The notes under the pieces were generated by a model. The model was not told where the DNA came from and searched no databases. It was given only the letters and a program-made list of their open reading frames with translations. A stretch of 6,038 nucleotides of DNA, taken from the NCBI GenBank assembly GCA_022701475.1, contig JAKOOI010000012.1:1-6038 (forward strand). Reading direction: 5' to 3'. This DNA comes from Weeksellaceae bacterium. Lineage in GTDB: Bacteria; Bacteroidota; Bacteroidia; Flavobacteriales; Weeksellaceae. Below are positions 1 to 6,038 of this stretch, piece by piece (the first letter of the stretch is position 1; each line of letters opens with the position of its first letter). A program made the translations under genes and the position numbers.

Positions 1-1036
1 TTTTAGCTTCCTCGAAATCTCTTTTTGAGCAGGGAATACAGTTATTTATATTTTCGTCATCCCCGAAATACCAGAGATTGCTGAAGGTATCGCGGCGGAA
101 AGCATATTCACGGTCATCCACCAATACATAAAATATTTCATACTGTCTTTCTTTGGGGTGGGAACGCTGGATATTGATCCCTTCGATCAGGTACCAGATC
201 ATCTGGGCAAGCAGCTGATGGTTCAACCGGTTTCCGGAGTTGATATTATAATTAAAAATCCCTACGGATTTCAGGTTTTCACTCAGTCCGATTTCTTTCA
301 TATAAGCACATATTTCCCGTCTGTTGAGGCCGTTGACCTGTGGGTTTTGGGAAAAAGGCTCACTAAAACTTTCAATAGCATCGCAGTTAACCGTCACCAG
401 GTCTGCTTTCCGGAAAAAAGGCTCGGTTTTCTCGGTAGAATTCATCATTTCTGCCAGCCGCACGATATCAAAGTCCACTTCTTTGATCATCCGTACGGAA
501 TCCGTCTCATTCAGGTGTTTCTGGTATCCCAAATGGTGGTAGTTCCGGATGGAGAAGTCTTTGGACCCTAAAATCTTGCTTAGAAAAGTGCGTTCGTTGA
601 TCGCTTCTCCCTGCTTCAGGGAAATGATATTGCTGATCTGTGTATAACTGATGTTTTTTACAAAAAGGTGAAGGGCGGAAAAAAGCGAATATGAAAAATC
701 ATTGGAACCTCCGATAATGACAGGGATTGCTCCTTTATGATGGCAGGCGGAAAGAACTTCCTGGAGCACATAATGCGAATCCTGTACAGACTTTCCGGAT
801 ACCAGGTCGCCAAGATCCACCACGGGAATCTCAAAATCCAGTTGGGAAAGTTTGTAAAACTCCTTTCTGATCCCCGTAAAGTCCTGCATTTCAGCATCAC
901 CGCCGGCACCGCGGTAATCCGATACAAAAAGAAGGACGATACTGTTTTCCTTTATATCTTTAGTAATCTGATTTCCGATCTGCCAGCTTTCTGCCCGGAA
1001 ATGCCTCGGCGAAATGATAAAGTCTTCAAAATTCAT
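1..1036 (-). CDS. Arginase/formimidoylglutamase-family protein, probable inactive paralogue (C-terminus off the left edge)
   Basis: An open frame of 345 codons runs from the ATG at 1034-1036 to the window edge without a stop. It starts MNFEDFIISPRHF and the last visible residues are CSKRDFEEAK; relatives end soon after such a Cys-Ser stretch, so probably 15-25 residues are missing. The overall pattern matches Bacteroidota proteins usually labelled formimidoylglutamase or arginase family (ureohydrolase fold, cytoplasmic, no signal peptide). The metal-binding motifs are degraded: GGDHS appears as GGSND (residues 109-113), the DAHxD region reads about SNIISLKQG (135-143), and the SxDxDxxDP motif reads TVNCDAIES (215-223), leaving only D219 as an obvious ligand. 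A two-manganese hydrolase mechanism therefore seems unlikely, and a structural or regulatory role is my inference. The gene has its own promoter at 1061-1090. Family assignment is fairly sure; function is not. Confidence 0.82.
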   Translation of the reverse strand, partial: MNFEDFIISPRHFRAESWQIGNQITKDIKENSIVLLFVSDYRGAGGDAEMQDFTGIRKEFYKLSQLDFEIPVVDLGDLVSGKSVQDSHYVLQEVLSACHHKGAIPVIIGGSNDFSYSLFSALHLFVKNISYTQISNIISLKQGEAINERTFLSKILGSKDFSIRNYHHLGYQKHLNETDSVRMIKEVDFDIVRLAEMMNSTEKTEPFFRKADLVTVNCDAIESFSEPFSQNPQVNGLNRREICAYMKEIGLSENLKSVGIFNYNINSGNRLNHQLLAQMIWYLIEGINIQRSHPKERQYEIFYVLVDDREYAFRRDTFSNLWYFGDDENINNCIPCSKRDFEEAK

Positions 1037-1060
1037 TCTTTTGTTACCTGTTATGGGTAC

Positions 1061-1090
1061 CAAAAATATTAAAATTAAATTGTTTACCAA
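1061..1090 (-). promoter_or_regulatory. Bacteroidota-type promoter for the arginase-like gene
   Basis: On the minus strand a TTG (1090-1088) is followed after 19 bases by TATTTTTG (1068-1061). This matches the Bacteroidota sigma-factor consensus of TTG near -33 and TAnnTTTG near -7, with spacing in the accepted range. The start of transcription would fall near 1055, giving a short leader of about 20 bases before the ATG at 1036. No Shine-Dalgarno sequence is visible, as is usual in this phylum. It suggests that the gene is transcribed independently of the hydrolase gene upstream. Confidence 0.6.
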
Positions 1091-1176
1091 GCATAAAAAG
1101 CCATTTGCCGTGTTTATTAACAGCTTTGTATTATTATTTTAATCTGATTACAGCAGCGGCGACAGTCATTCGTTCA

Positions 1177-1204
1177 AGGATGGCAACCTGCAGAGGATGG
1201 CAAC
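1177..1204. repeat. Tandem 11-bp direct repeat, period 17
   Basis: AGGATGGCAAC occurs at 1177-1187 and again, identical, at 1194-1204, separated by the six-base palindrome CTGCAG. It sits in the 202-bp non-coding gap between the hydrolase gene and the arginase-like gene, about 90 bases upstream of the -33 element of the latter. It could be a pair of regulator binding sites or a chance duplication; nothing in the window decides between them. Confidence 0.5.
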
Positions 1205-1238
1205 AAAGTCCAGGGTATGTTCAGTTTCTCCAGTCTTA

Positions 1239-2333
1239 TTACCTGAGCTGATTACGTTTTATTTCAAATACAAAAGCAGTGGAAGTTTCAAATCTGCCGC
1301 CCTGTGTCGCCCCGAATAAAAACCCGGGGGTTTCACCATCCCTATCCGGCAGGACCATTGGCCGCTCCAGCCGCCCGAATCTTTTCAGGTGTTCCGGCGG
1401 AGCAGGTTCCTGAATATACGATCTCATATCAAGGTAGGCTATTTCCGGTTTTGTCCAGCGGATACCATCTTTTGTGGTGAGATGCAGGCCATATTCATGA
1501 TTGTAAAAGCCCATATCGCGGGCAACCATATGGAATACTCCTTTCTGCTTCCATACAAATGCATCTTCCAGCTGGGCATTACCCGGCAGGGAAGAAAAAT
1601 CAATAACCGGATTTTCCGGTACTTTTTTGTAAGGCCCGAACGGAGATTCTGCTTTTGCCAGTCCATATTTCCGGTTTCCCCGGACCGGACCTTTCTGAGT
1701 TTCATATTCCAGGGTATTCCAGGATTTATAGAACAGCCAGTACTTGCCGTCGTTTCCCTGTACAAAAGCCGGATTTGTGGTACAATGGTCGTCCCAGGAA
1801 CCTTCTTTTCCGGGAAGCAACAAAGGCTCATCCGGTCTTTTCCAGGGCCCGGCCAAGCTGTCTGAAACAGCTAGCCCGATTCTTTTGGTATTGGTTTTTC
1901 CGTTGGCATTTCCCATAAAGAATAAAAGGTACTGATTCCCGGCCTGCTTTATTAATGGATTATGACAGGTGGTAGCATCCCAGAAACCTTCACCTCTTGG
2001 CGCCAGAACAATTTCTTTATGTTCAAAAGTATCATAAGGGGAATCCGCTTCGGCCCTGCAGATCTCGGATCCGTTGAGCCAGCCGCCCATCCCTTTTTCT
2101 TTTTTCCACCGGGAATAGAAAAGATGGACTTTCCCGTCTTCGCCCCAGATGGGGGAACAGCACCAGATATAATAGCCTTCCAGGGAAAACGGTCTTCCTA
2201 TTGGTTTTATATTGAAGTAAGGCTTATTTTCCAAGGGCTGTAAACCGGTAAATGACGACCCCAAAAATACAGCTGCAATTCCTAAGGCTGACGTTTTCAA
2301 AAATTCTTTCCGGGTGTATCCTGAATGGCTCAT
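1239..2333 (-). CDS. Exported GH43-like five-bladed beta-propeller glycoside hydrolase
   Basis: A complete 364-residue protein, ATG at 2331-2333, stop TAA. The N-terminus has TRKEFLK (residues 7-13), then a hydrophobic stretch to about residue 28: a Tat-like signal with RK in place of RR, or possibly a Sec signal. The rest shows the repeated blade pattern of GH43/GH32-type propellers: DGKVHLFYSRW (66-76), CHNPLI (123-128) then YLLFFMG, WDDHCTTNPAF (180-190) then DGKYWLFYKSW, YGLAKAESPFGPY (223-235), LEDAFVWKQKGVFHMV (255-270), YGLHLTTKDGIRW (281-293) and LERPMVLPD (322-330). Such enzymes cleave arabinosides, xylosides, fructosides or related glycans; the substrate cannot be read here, and the acidic catalytic residues (candidates D66, D181/D182, E256) are tentative. 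No SusC/SusD partner or regulator is adjacent, so it is not in a visible polysaccharide utilization locus. GC is like topA, well above the gene at 2426-3253. Confidence 0.8.
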   Translation of the reverse strand: MSHSGYTRKEFLKTSALGIAAVFLGSSFTGLQPLENKPYFNIKPIGRPFSLEGYYIWCCSPIWGEDGKVHLFYSRWKKEKGMGGWLNGSEICRAEADSPYDTFEHKEIVLAPRGEGFWDATTCHNPLIKQAGNQYLLFFMGNANGKTNTKRIGLAVSDSLAGPWKRPDEPLLLPGKEGSWDDHCTTNPAFVQGNDGKYWLFYKSWNTLEYETQKGPVRGNRKYGLAKAESPFGPYKKVPENPVIDFSSLPGNAQLEDAFVWKQKGVFHMVARDMGFYNHEYGLHLTTKDGIRWTKPEIAYLDMRSYIQEPAPPEHLKRFGRLERPMVLPDRDGETPGFLFGATQGGRFETSTAFVFEIKRNQLR

Positions 2334-2425
2334 TGTATTTATTTCTTGCCAATTTAAAGCAATAACAGCAATTGTGTATCCTGTGCTCTACAGTTGATTA
2401 GAATATATTTTATTTTAATACCATT

Positions 2426-3253
2426 TTAAAGACAGTTTTTCTCATATTCTTTAATTATACCAAAATAGACTTCCGCCTGGCGACTCTGAACTTTATCGGC
2501 TACAAGATTAAAAAACTTCCTAAACTGTGTCCGGTCATTCTTTGTTTCCTTCAATGTAACTTCATAAATATCCTGATATTCTTTTTGTAGGGTTTTATCC
2601 AGTTTCTTACCCTGCAATATTTCTTTGTCAAAGAAATCAAGATATTGATTAAAAGAAGAGCATTTTCCTCCGATTGCCTTAAATGCATCAACTATATTCT
2701 CAATAGAGGATCCGATTTTGGAACTGAACTGACTCTTCTTTTTTACAGCCAAAACCGCATAGGGATCTCCACTCTTCTGAATATAAAAATTTGAATGGGT
2801 GTAATAACATGGAGATAAAGTTTCGCAGGTATATACATTGGAGCCGTAAAGTTTAATCTCACCGTCATATAACAGGTATTCAAATGTTTCAAAATTACTT
2901 TCTGAGAGATTTCCCTCCCTATCAACGGTTTTTACATTAATTTTTTCCTGAATTCCTGCAATACTGTCATTATTATAAAAGATTACTCTCTTAACGTCAT
3001 TGGACCTTATTTCTTTTTTGACTTTATCATCTAAAGTTGCATATTTAAACCCTGATATTTTATTATTAAGAATGATCTGACCCGATGTAAAAGTTATAAT
3101 TACAGGGCCGATAAAGTGTCCTCTGAACGAACTACCGTCCTCCAATTGAAACTCTGCGATATCATCTTCAGCTTCAAAATTCCGTGCTTTCTGAGCAAAA
3201 AGAATGACGTGTAATATACAGAATATTGTAATGTATAATTTTCTATTCATCAT
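2426..3253 (-). CDS. Secreted protein of unknown function, AT-rich gene
   Basis: A complete 275-residue frame with start ATG at 3251-3253 (a second ATG follows directly, so the start may be one codon later) and stop TAA. Residues 1-20 form a clear Sec signal: MMNRK, then a hydrophobic core ending LFAQ, with cleavage likely around A20/Q21. There is no lipobox, so periplasm or outside is more likely than lipid-anchored. Residues about 30-170 are predicted by eye to be beta-rich, with alternating hydrophobic strands such as VIITFTSGQIIL (51-62) and EYLLYDGEIKLYG (125-137). Residues about 180-275 are charged and look helical. Four cysteines follow the signal (C143, C149, C198, C274), so disulfides are possible. 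I recognise no family. The gene samples near 33% GC against near 50% for topA, suggesting a separate origin. It is transcribed in the same direction as the hydrolase gene, 92 bases ahead of it; co-transcription is possible but not shown. Confidence 0.75.
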   Translation of the reverse strand: MMNRKLYITIFCILHVILFAQKARNFEAEDDIAEFQLEDGSSFRGHFIGPVIITFTSGQIILNNKISGFKYATLDDKVKKEIRSNDVKRVIFYNNDSIAGIQEKINVKTVDREGNLSESNFETFEYLLYDGEIKLYGSNVYTCETLSPCYYTHSNFYIQKSGDPYAVLAVKKKSQFSSKIGSSIENIVDAFKAIGGKCSSFNQYLDFFDKEILQGKKLDKTLQKEYQDIYEVTLKETKNDRTQFRKFFNLVADKVQSRQAEVYFGIIKEYEKNCL

Positions 3254-3273
3254 TTGATTTAAATATTAATGAT

Positions 3274-3301
3274 CAAACAATATTTTTTAACGAATATACA
3301 A
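3274..3301 (-). promoter_or_regulatory. Weak candidate promoter for the secreted-protein gene
   Basis: On the minus strand TTG (3301-3299) is followed after 16 bases by TATTGTTTG (3282-3274), which resembles TAnnTTTG but has three rather than two bases between TA and TTTG. It lies about 20 bases before the ATG, similar to the better promoter at 1061-1090. The surrounding DNA is very AT-rich, so a chance match is quite possible. Confidence 0.25.
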
Positions 3302-3510
3302 TGATTTACAATATAATCAAATAAATATCCATTTAAAACACTTTTTATTTAATCCATCTTCAATAAATGATCACCATTAAATGAAATTTATAAATATTAA
3401 TATTATCAATGTTTGGAAAGTATAATTATTCCGAACCCGGTAATGATAAATGTAAATCAGTTAAATAATAAGAACTGATAAAGGAAATACAGACAAACTA
3501 ACAGAAGCAT

Positions 3511-3547
3511 AAAAAATCCCTTTGAAATTTTATCAAAGGGATTTTTT
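3511..3547 (-). terminator. Strong intrinsic terminator of topA
   Basis: A perfect 15-bp inverted repeat, AAAAAATCCCTTTGA (3511-3525) and TCAAAGGGATTTTTT (3533-3547), with a 7-base loop. Read on the minus strand it begins 8 bases after the topA stop and ends in a run of six T. Because the stem begins with A and ends with T it would also work on the plus strand, but no plus-strand gene is present to need it. It separates topA from the downstream genes. Confidence 0.9.
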
Positions 3548-3555
3548 ATGAAAAT

Positions 3556-6038
3556 TTATTTCTTTTTCGCTGCAGGCTTTTTCGCCGTCGCCGTCTTTTT
3601 AGCAGCAGCGGTTTTCTTTGCCGCCGGCTTCTTTTTCTCGGCAAATGCTTTCGGATCCTGGTCGGTGATCCATTTTTTTACCTCATCCAGGGAAATTTCT
3701 TTCAGCTCATCCCCTTCATATTTGGTATCGTCTTTCTTTTTCGGAATTTTAAACATGGCTTTTCCGAATTTGATGAACGGGCCCCATCTCCCGTTTTCGA
3801 TGGAGATCTTCTCTTTCTCCCACTGCTGGATGTACCGGTTGGCTTCTTTTTCCAGCTTGGCATCAATCAGTTCGTTGATGTCGTTCTGGGACAGGTTTTC
3901 AAAGTTATACCGTTTCGGAACATTGATGAAAATATCCCTGTACTTGATAAACGGCCCAAACCTGCCGGTTCCTTTGGTTACCGGTTCTCCTTTATAATCT
4001 GCGATAGGTGCATCTGCTCTTTTCTTTTCAGCGATGATTTCTTCTGCCCGTTTCTGATCCACCGACAATGGGTCTTCCCCTTTAGGCATGCTGATGTAAG
4101 TTTCACCCCATTTCACATACGGCCCGAATCTCCCGACTCCTACAGAGACCGGCTGGCTGTCTACTTCGCTGAGATCGAAAGGAAGCTTGAACAGTTCCAT
4201 AGCTTCCTCAAACGTGATGGTAGCAATATTCTGCCCGGCCATCAGAGAAGCAAAAAGCGGTTTTTCCTCATCCTCCGTTTCCCCGATCTGGATCATGGCT
4301 CCGAATCTACCGATCCTGGCATGAACATTCTTACCGGTTTTAGGATCCACCCCTAAAAGACGGTCTCCGGTAGCACGGTCTGCATTTTCTTCTACATCTT
4401 CAATGCGCGGATGGAACTTGGAGTAGAAATCCGTCATCATCTGCTTCCACTTCTGGTCGCCGCTGGCAATTTCATCAAAGCTTTCCTCTACCCTTGCCGT
4501 AAAGCCGTAATCGAGGATTTCCGTAAAGTTATCCGTGAGGAAGTCGTTCACCACTTCACCGATATCAGTAGGAACGAATTTATTTTTATCGCCGCCGAAT
4601 TTTTCGTCGAGGACTTCTTTTTTGATTTTATCTTTGGCCAGGGAAATTTTTACTACTTCCCTGGTCTGCGGCTCGATCTCCCTTTTATCCACATATTCAC
4701 GGTTCTGAATGGTCTGGATCGTCGGTGCATAGGTAGAAGGACGGCCGATTCCCAGTTCTTCCAGCTTTTTTACCAGGCCGGCTTCAGTGTATCTTGCGCT
4801 CGGCCTTGTAAACTTCTCCGTAGCGGTAATTTTCTTGTATTCAAGGATTTCACCGACGCTTACTTTCGGAAGTAGTTTTTCGTTGTTTTCTTCATCCTCC
4901 TCTTCTGTTTTCATAATTCCGTAGGCTTTCAGGAATCCGTCGAAGATAATCACCTCTCCCTGGGCCTCGAAGTTCTGCGGCAGCTTTGCATTTCCGATTT
5001 CGATAACGGTTTTTTCAATTTTGGCATTGGCCATCTGGGAAGCCAGTGTCCTTCTGTAGATTAACTGGTACAGTTTATTGAGCTGGGCATCGCCGATGCT
5101 TTTCACGCTGAAATCCGTAGGGCGGATGGCTTCGTGGGCTTCCTGAGCTGAAGCAGATTTGGTGGTATATTTTCTCGGGGCCGAATATTCGGGTCCGTAT
5201 TCTGAGGTAATCTGTTTTTTGGCACCGTCTATGGCTTCCTGGGAAAGGTTGACGGAGTCGGTCCTCATATAGGTAATGTATCCTTCTTCATATAACCGTT
5301 GTGCGATCCGCATAGTGCTGGTTACATTGTATCCCAATCTTGATGAGGCCTCCTGCTGTAAGGTGGAGGTGGTAAAAGGCGCGGAGGCTGAACGCACGCC
5401 CGGTTTCTTTTCAACATTCAGTACCTTGAACTCGGCTGTTTTTGCCAGTTCCAGAAACTGCTCTGCCTGTGCTTCTTCAGAAAAATCTTTTTTCAACTTT
5501 GCTGAAATCTCCTGCTGCCCGTGGTTCAGGAAAACCCCGTCCACTTTGAAGCTGGCTTTCGGCACAAATTCACGGATTTCCTTTTCTCTTTCTACCACCA
5601 GCCGTACCGCTACGGACTGTACCCTTCCTGCAGACAAGCCCGGTTTTACTTTTTTCCAGAGTACGGGAGACATTTCAAACCCTACGATCCTGTCCAGCAC
5701 CCTTCTTGCCTGCTGGGCATTCACAAGGTTCTGGTCGATATCCCTTGGATTGTCTATGGCTTTCAGAATGGCATTTTTAGTAATTTCATGGAAGACGATC
5801 CTTTTCCTGTTTTCCGGCTTCAGCTTCAACTCATCGGAAAGGTGCCATGCAATGGCTTCTCCCTCGCGGTCTTCATCGGAAGCCAGCCATACCATTTCGG
5901 CTTTCTTTACGGCGGCTTTCAGCTCGGTTACCAATTTCTTTTTGTCTGCAGAAACTTCGTAATCCGGACTGAAGGTAGCAAGGTCGATCCCCATTCCTTT
6001 TTTAGGTAAATCCCGGATATGCCCGAAACTGGATTTCA
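3556..6038 (-). CDS. topA: DNA topoisomerase I, type IA (N-terminal end off the right edge)
   Basis: Relaxes negatively supercoiled DNA by cutting one strand through a tyrosyl-phosphate link. The frame stays open to the window edge: before the Met at 5992-5994 it reads KSSFGHIRDLPKKG, a conserved topoisomerase I segment, so that Met is internal and only about 25-35 N-terminal residues are missing. Counting from that Met: TOPRIM acidic triad D40/D42/E44 in SDEDREGEAIAWH; catalytic tyrosine Y242 in GYITYMRTDS (codon 5269-5271); HEAIRPT at 287-293; GIGRPSTYAPT at 415-425. The C-terminal part has four GRFG/GRWG repeats (starting near 562, 621, 677 and 735) in place of zinc ribbons; there is no cysteine in the visible protein. 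The last 31 residues (782-812) are a Lys/Ala-rich tail. Stop TAA, then a strong terminator. The full protein should be about 850 residues, normal for Bacteroidota. Identification is certain. Confidence 0.98.
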   Translation of the reverse strand, partial: KSSFGHIRDLPKKGMGIDLATFSPDYEVSADKKKLVTELKAAVKKAEMVWLASDEDREGEAIAWHLSDELKLKPENRKRIVFHEITKNAILKAIDNPRDIDQNLVNAQQARRVLDRIVGFEMSPVLWKKVKPGLSAGRVQSVAVRLVVEREKEIREFVPKASFKVDGVFLNHGQQEISAKLKKDFSEEAQAEQFLELAKTAEFKVLNVEKKPGVRSASAPFTTSTLQQEASSRLGYNVTSTMRIAQRLYEEGYITYMRTDSVNLSQEAIDGAKKQITSEYGPEYSAPRKYTTKSASAQEAHEAIRPTDFSVKSIGDAQLNKLYQLIYRRTLASQMANAKIEKTVIEIGNAKLPQNFEAQGEVIIFDGFLKAYGIMKTEEEDEENNEKLLPKVSVGEILEYKKITATEKFTRPSARYTEAGLVKKLEELGIGRPSTYAPTIQTIQNREYVDKREIEPQTREVVKISLAKDKIKKEVLDEKFGGDKNKFVPTDIGEVVNDFLTDNFTEILDYGFTARVEESFDEIASGDQKWKQMMTDFYSKFHPRIEDVEENADRATGDRLLGVDPKTGKNVHARIGRFGAMIQIGETEDEEKPLFASLMAGQNIATITFEEAMELFKLPFDLSEVDSQPVSVGVGRFGPYVKWGETYISMPKGEDPLSVDQKRAEEIIAEKKRADAPIADYKGEPVTKGTGRFGPFIKYRDIFINVPKRYNFENLSQNDINELIDAKLEKEANRYIQQWEKEKISIENGRWGPFIKFGKAMFKIPKKKDDTKYEGDELKEISLDEVKKWITDQDPKAFAEKKKPAAKKTAAAKKTATAKKPAAKKK

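Larger units (their letters stand above)
3254..3555. other. AT-rich intergenic region between topA and the secreted-protein gene
   Basis: About 300 bases with no convincing coding frame on either strand. It holds the topA terminator at its right end (3511-3547) and the weak promoter candidate at its left end. In between it is strongly AT-rich, with a short repeat AAATATTAAT at 3261-3270 and 3392-3401. I see no RNA gene, riboswitch or inverted repeat of a mobile element. The low GC continues into the neighbouring gene, so the two may have arrived together. Confidence 0.6.

Noticed and set aside
158..571. A 137-codon open frame on the plus strand
   Set aside because: It is antisense to the arginase-like gene, whose minus-strand frame is intact across the whole stretch and shows family-like sequence. 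The frames at 737-1072 (+) and 658-927 (-) are shadows of the same gene.
1037..1238. An intrinsic terminator after the hydrolase gene
   Set aside because: Only stems of about 5 bp with long loops (for example AAAGC/GCTTT) can be drawn; none is followed by a convincing T-run next to a GC-rich stem.
1439..1831. A second minus-strand frame inside the hydrolase gene, and plus-strand frames at 1389-1865 and 1962-2243
   Set aside because: All overlap the hydrolase frame, which has clear propeller motifs from end to end without a frameshift; the alternatives show no family pattern.
2334..2425. A promoter or terminator in the gap between the secreted-protein gene and the hydrolase gene
   Set aside because: The best -7 match (TAAATTGG) has a mismatch and its nearest TTG is only 12 bases away, too close; no hairpin with a T-run is present.
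5276..5962. A 228-codon open frame on the plus strand
   Set aside because: It lies wholly antisense to the conserved catalytic core of topA; its Ser/Phe-rich product has no recognisable features. The same holds for plus-strand frames at 5521-6009, 4411-4875 and 3548-3997.
5992..5994. ATG as the topA start codon
   Set aside because: The frame continues upstream to the window edge with the conserved sequence KSSFGHIRDLPKKG, so this Met is internal and the real start is outside the window.

Overview
The window looks like chromosomal DNA from a flavobacterium, most likely Weeksellaceae and Chryseobacterium-like. Four things point there: a DNA topoisomerase I of Bacteroidota type with GRFG repeats and a Lys/Ala tail but no cysteines; a secreted protein with the Flavobacteriia-style signal ending LFAQ; a promoter fitting the Bacteroidota TTG / TAnnTTTG pattern; and no clear Shine-Dalgarno sequences. 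Genus is inferred from protein style only. Most genes here look near 45-50% GC by eye, which is high for that group.

All four genes are on the minus strand, so transcription runs from high to low coordinates. (1) 6038-3556: topA, missing only its N-terminal end beyond the right edge, closed by a strong hairpin terminator at 3511-3547. (2) 3253-2426: an AT-rich gene for a secreted protein of unknown function, preceded by about 300 bases of AT-rich non-coding DNA. (3) 2333-1239: an exported GH43-like five-bladed beta-propeller glycoside hydrolase. (4) 1036-1: an arginase/formimidoylglutamase-family protein, nearly complete, whose C-terminal end and stop lie off the left edge. It has its own promoter at 1061-1090 and appears to have lost most of the metal ligands of true arginases.

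From memory of flavobacterial genomes, topA and this arginase-like gene are often neighbours and lead into the gldKLMN (gliding/type IX secretion) genes, so gldK may lie just beyond the left edge. If so, genes 2 and 3 are cargo inserted into a conserved pair; the low GC of gene 2 agrees with this. There is no sign that the four genes form one pathway: topA is housekeeping, the hydrolase would act on glycans outside the cytoplasm, and the other two have no assignable role. I saw no tRNA, rRNA, CRISPR array, insertion sequence or phage gene, and no obvious new multi-gene system. The best leads are the arginase-fold probable pseudoenzyme and the unrecognised AT-rich secreted protein.
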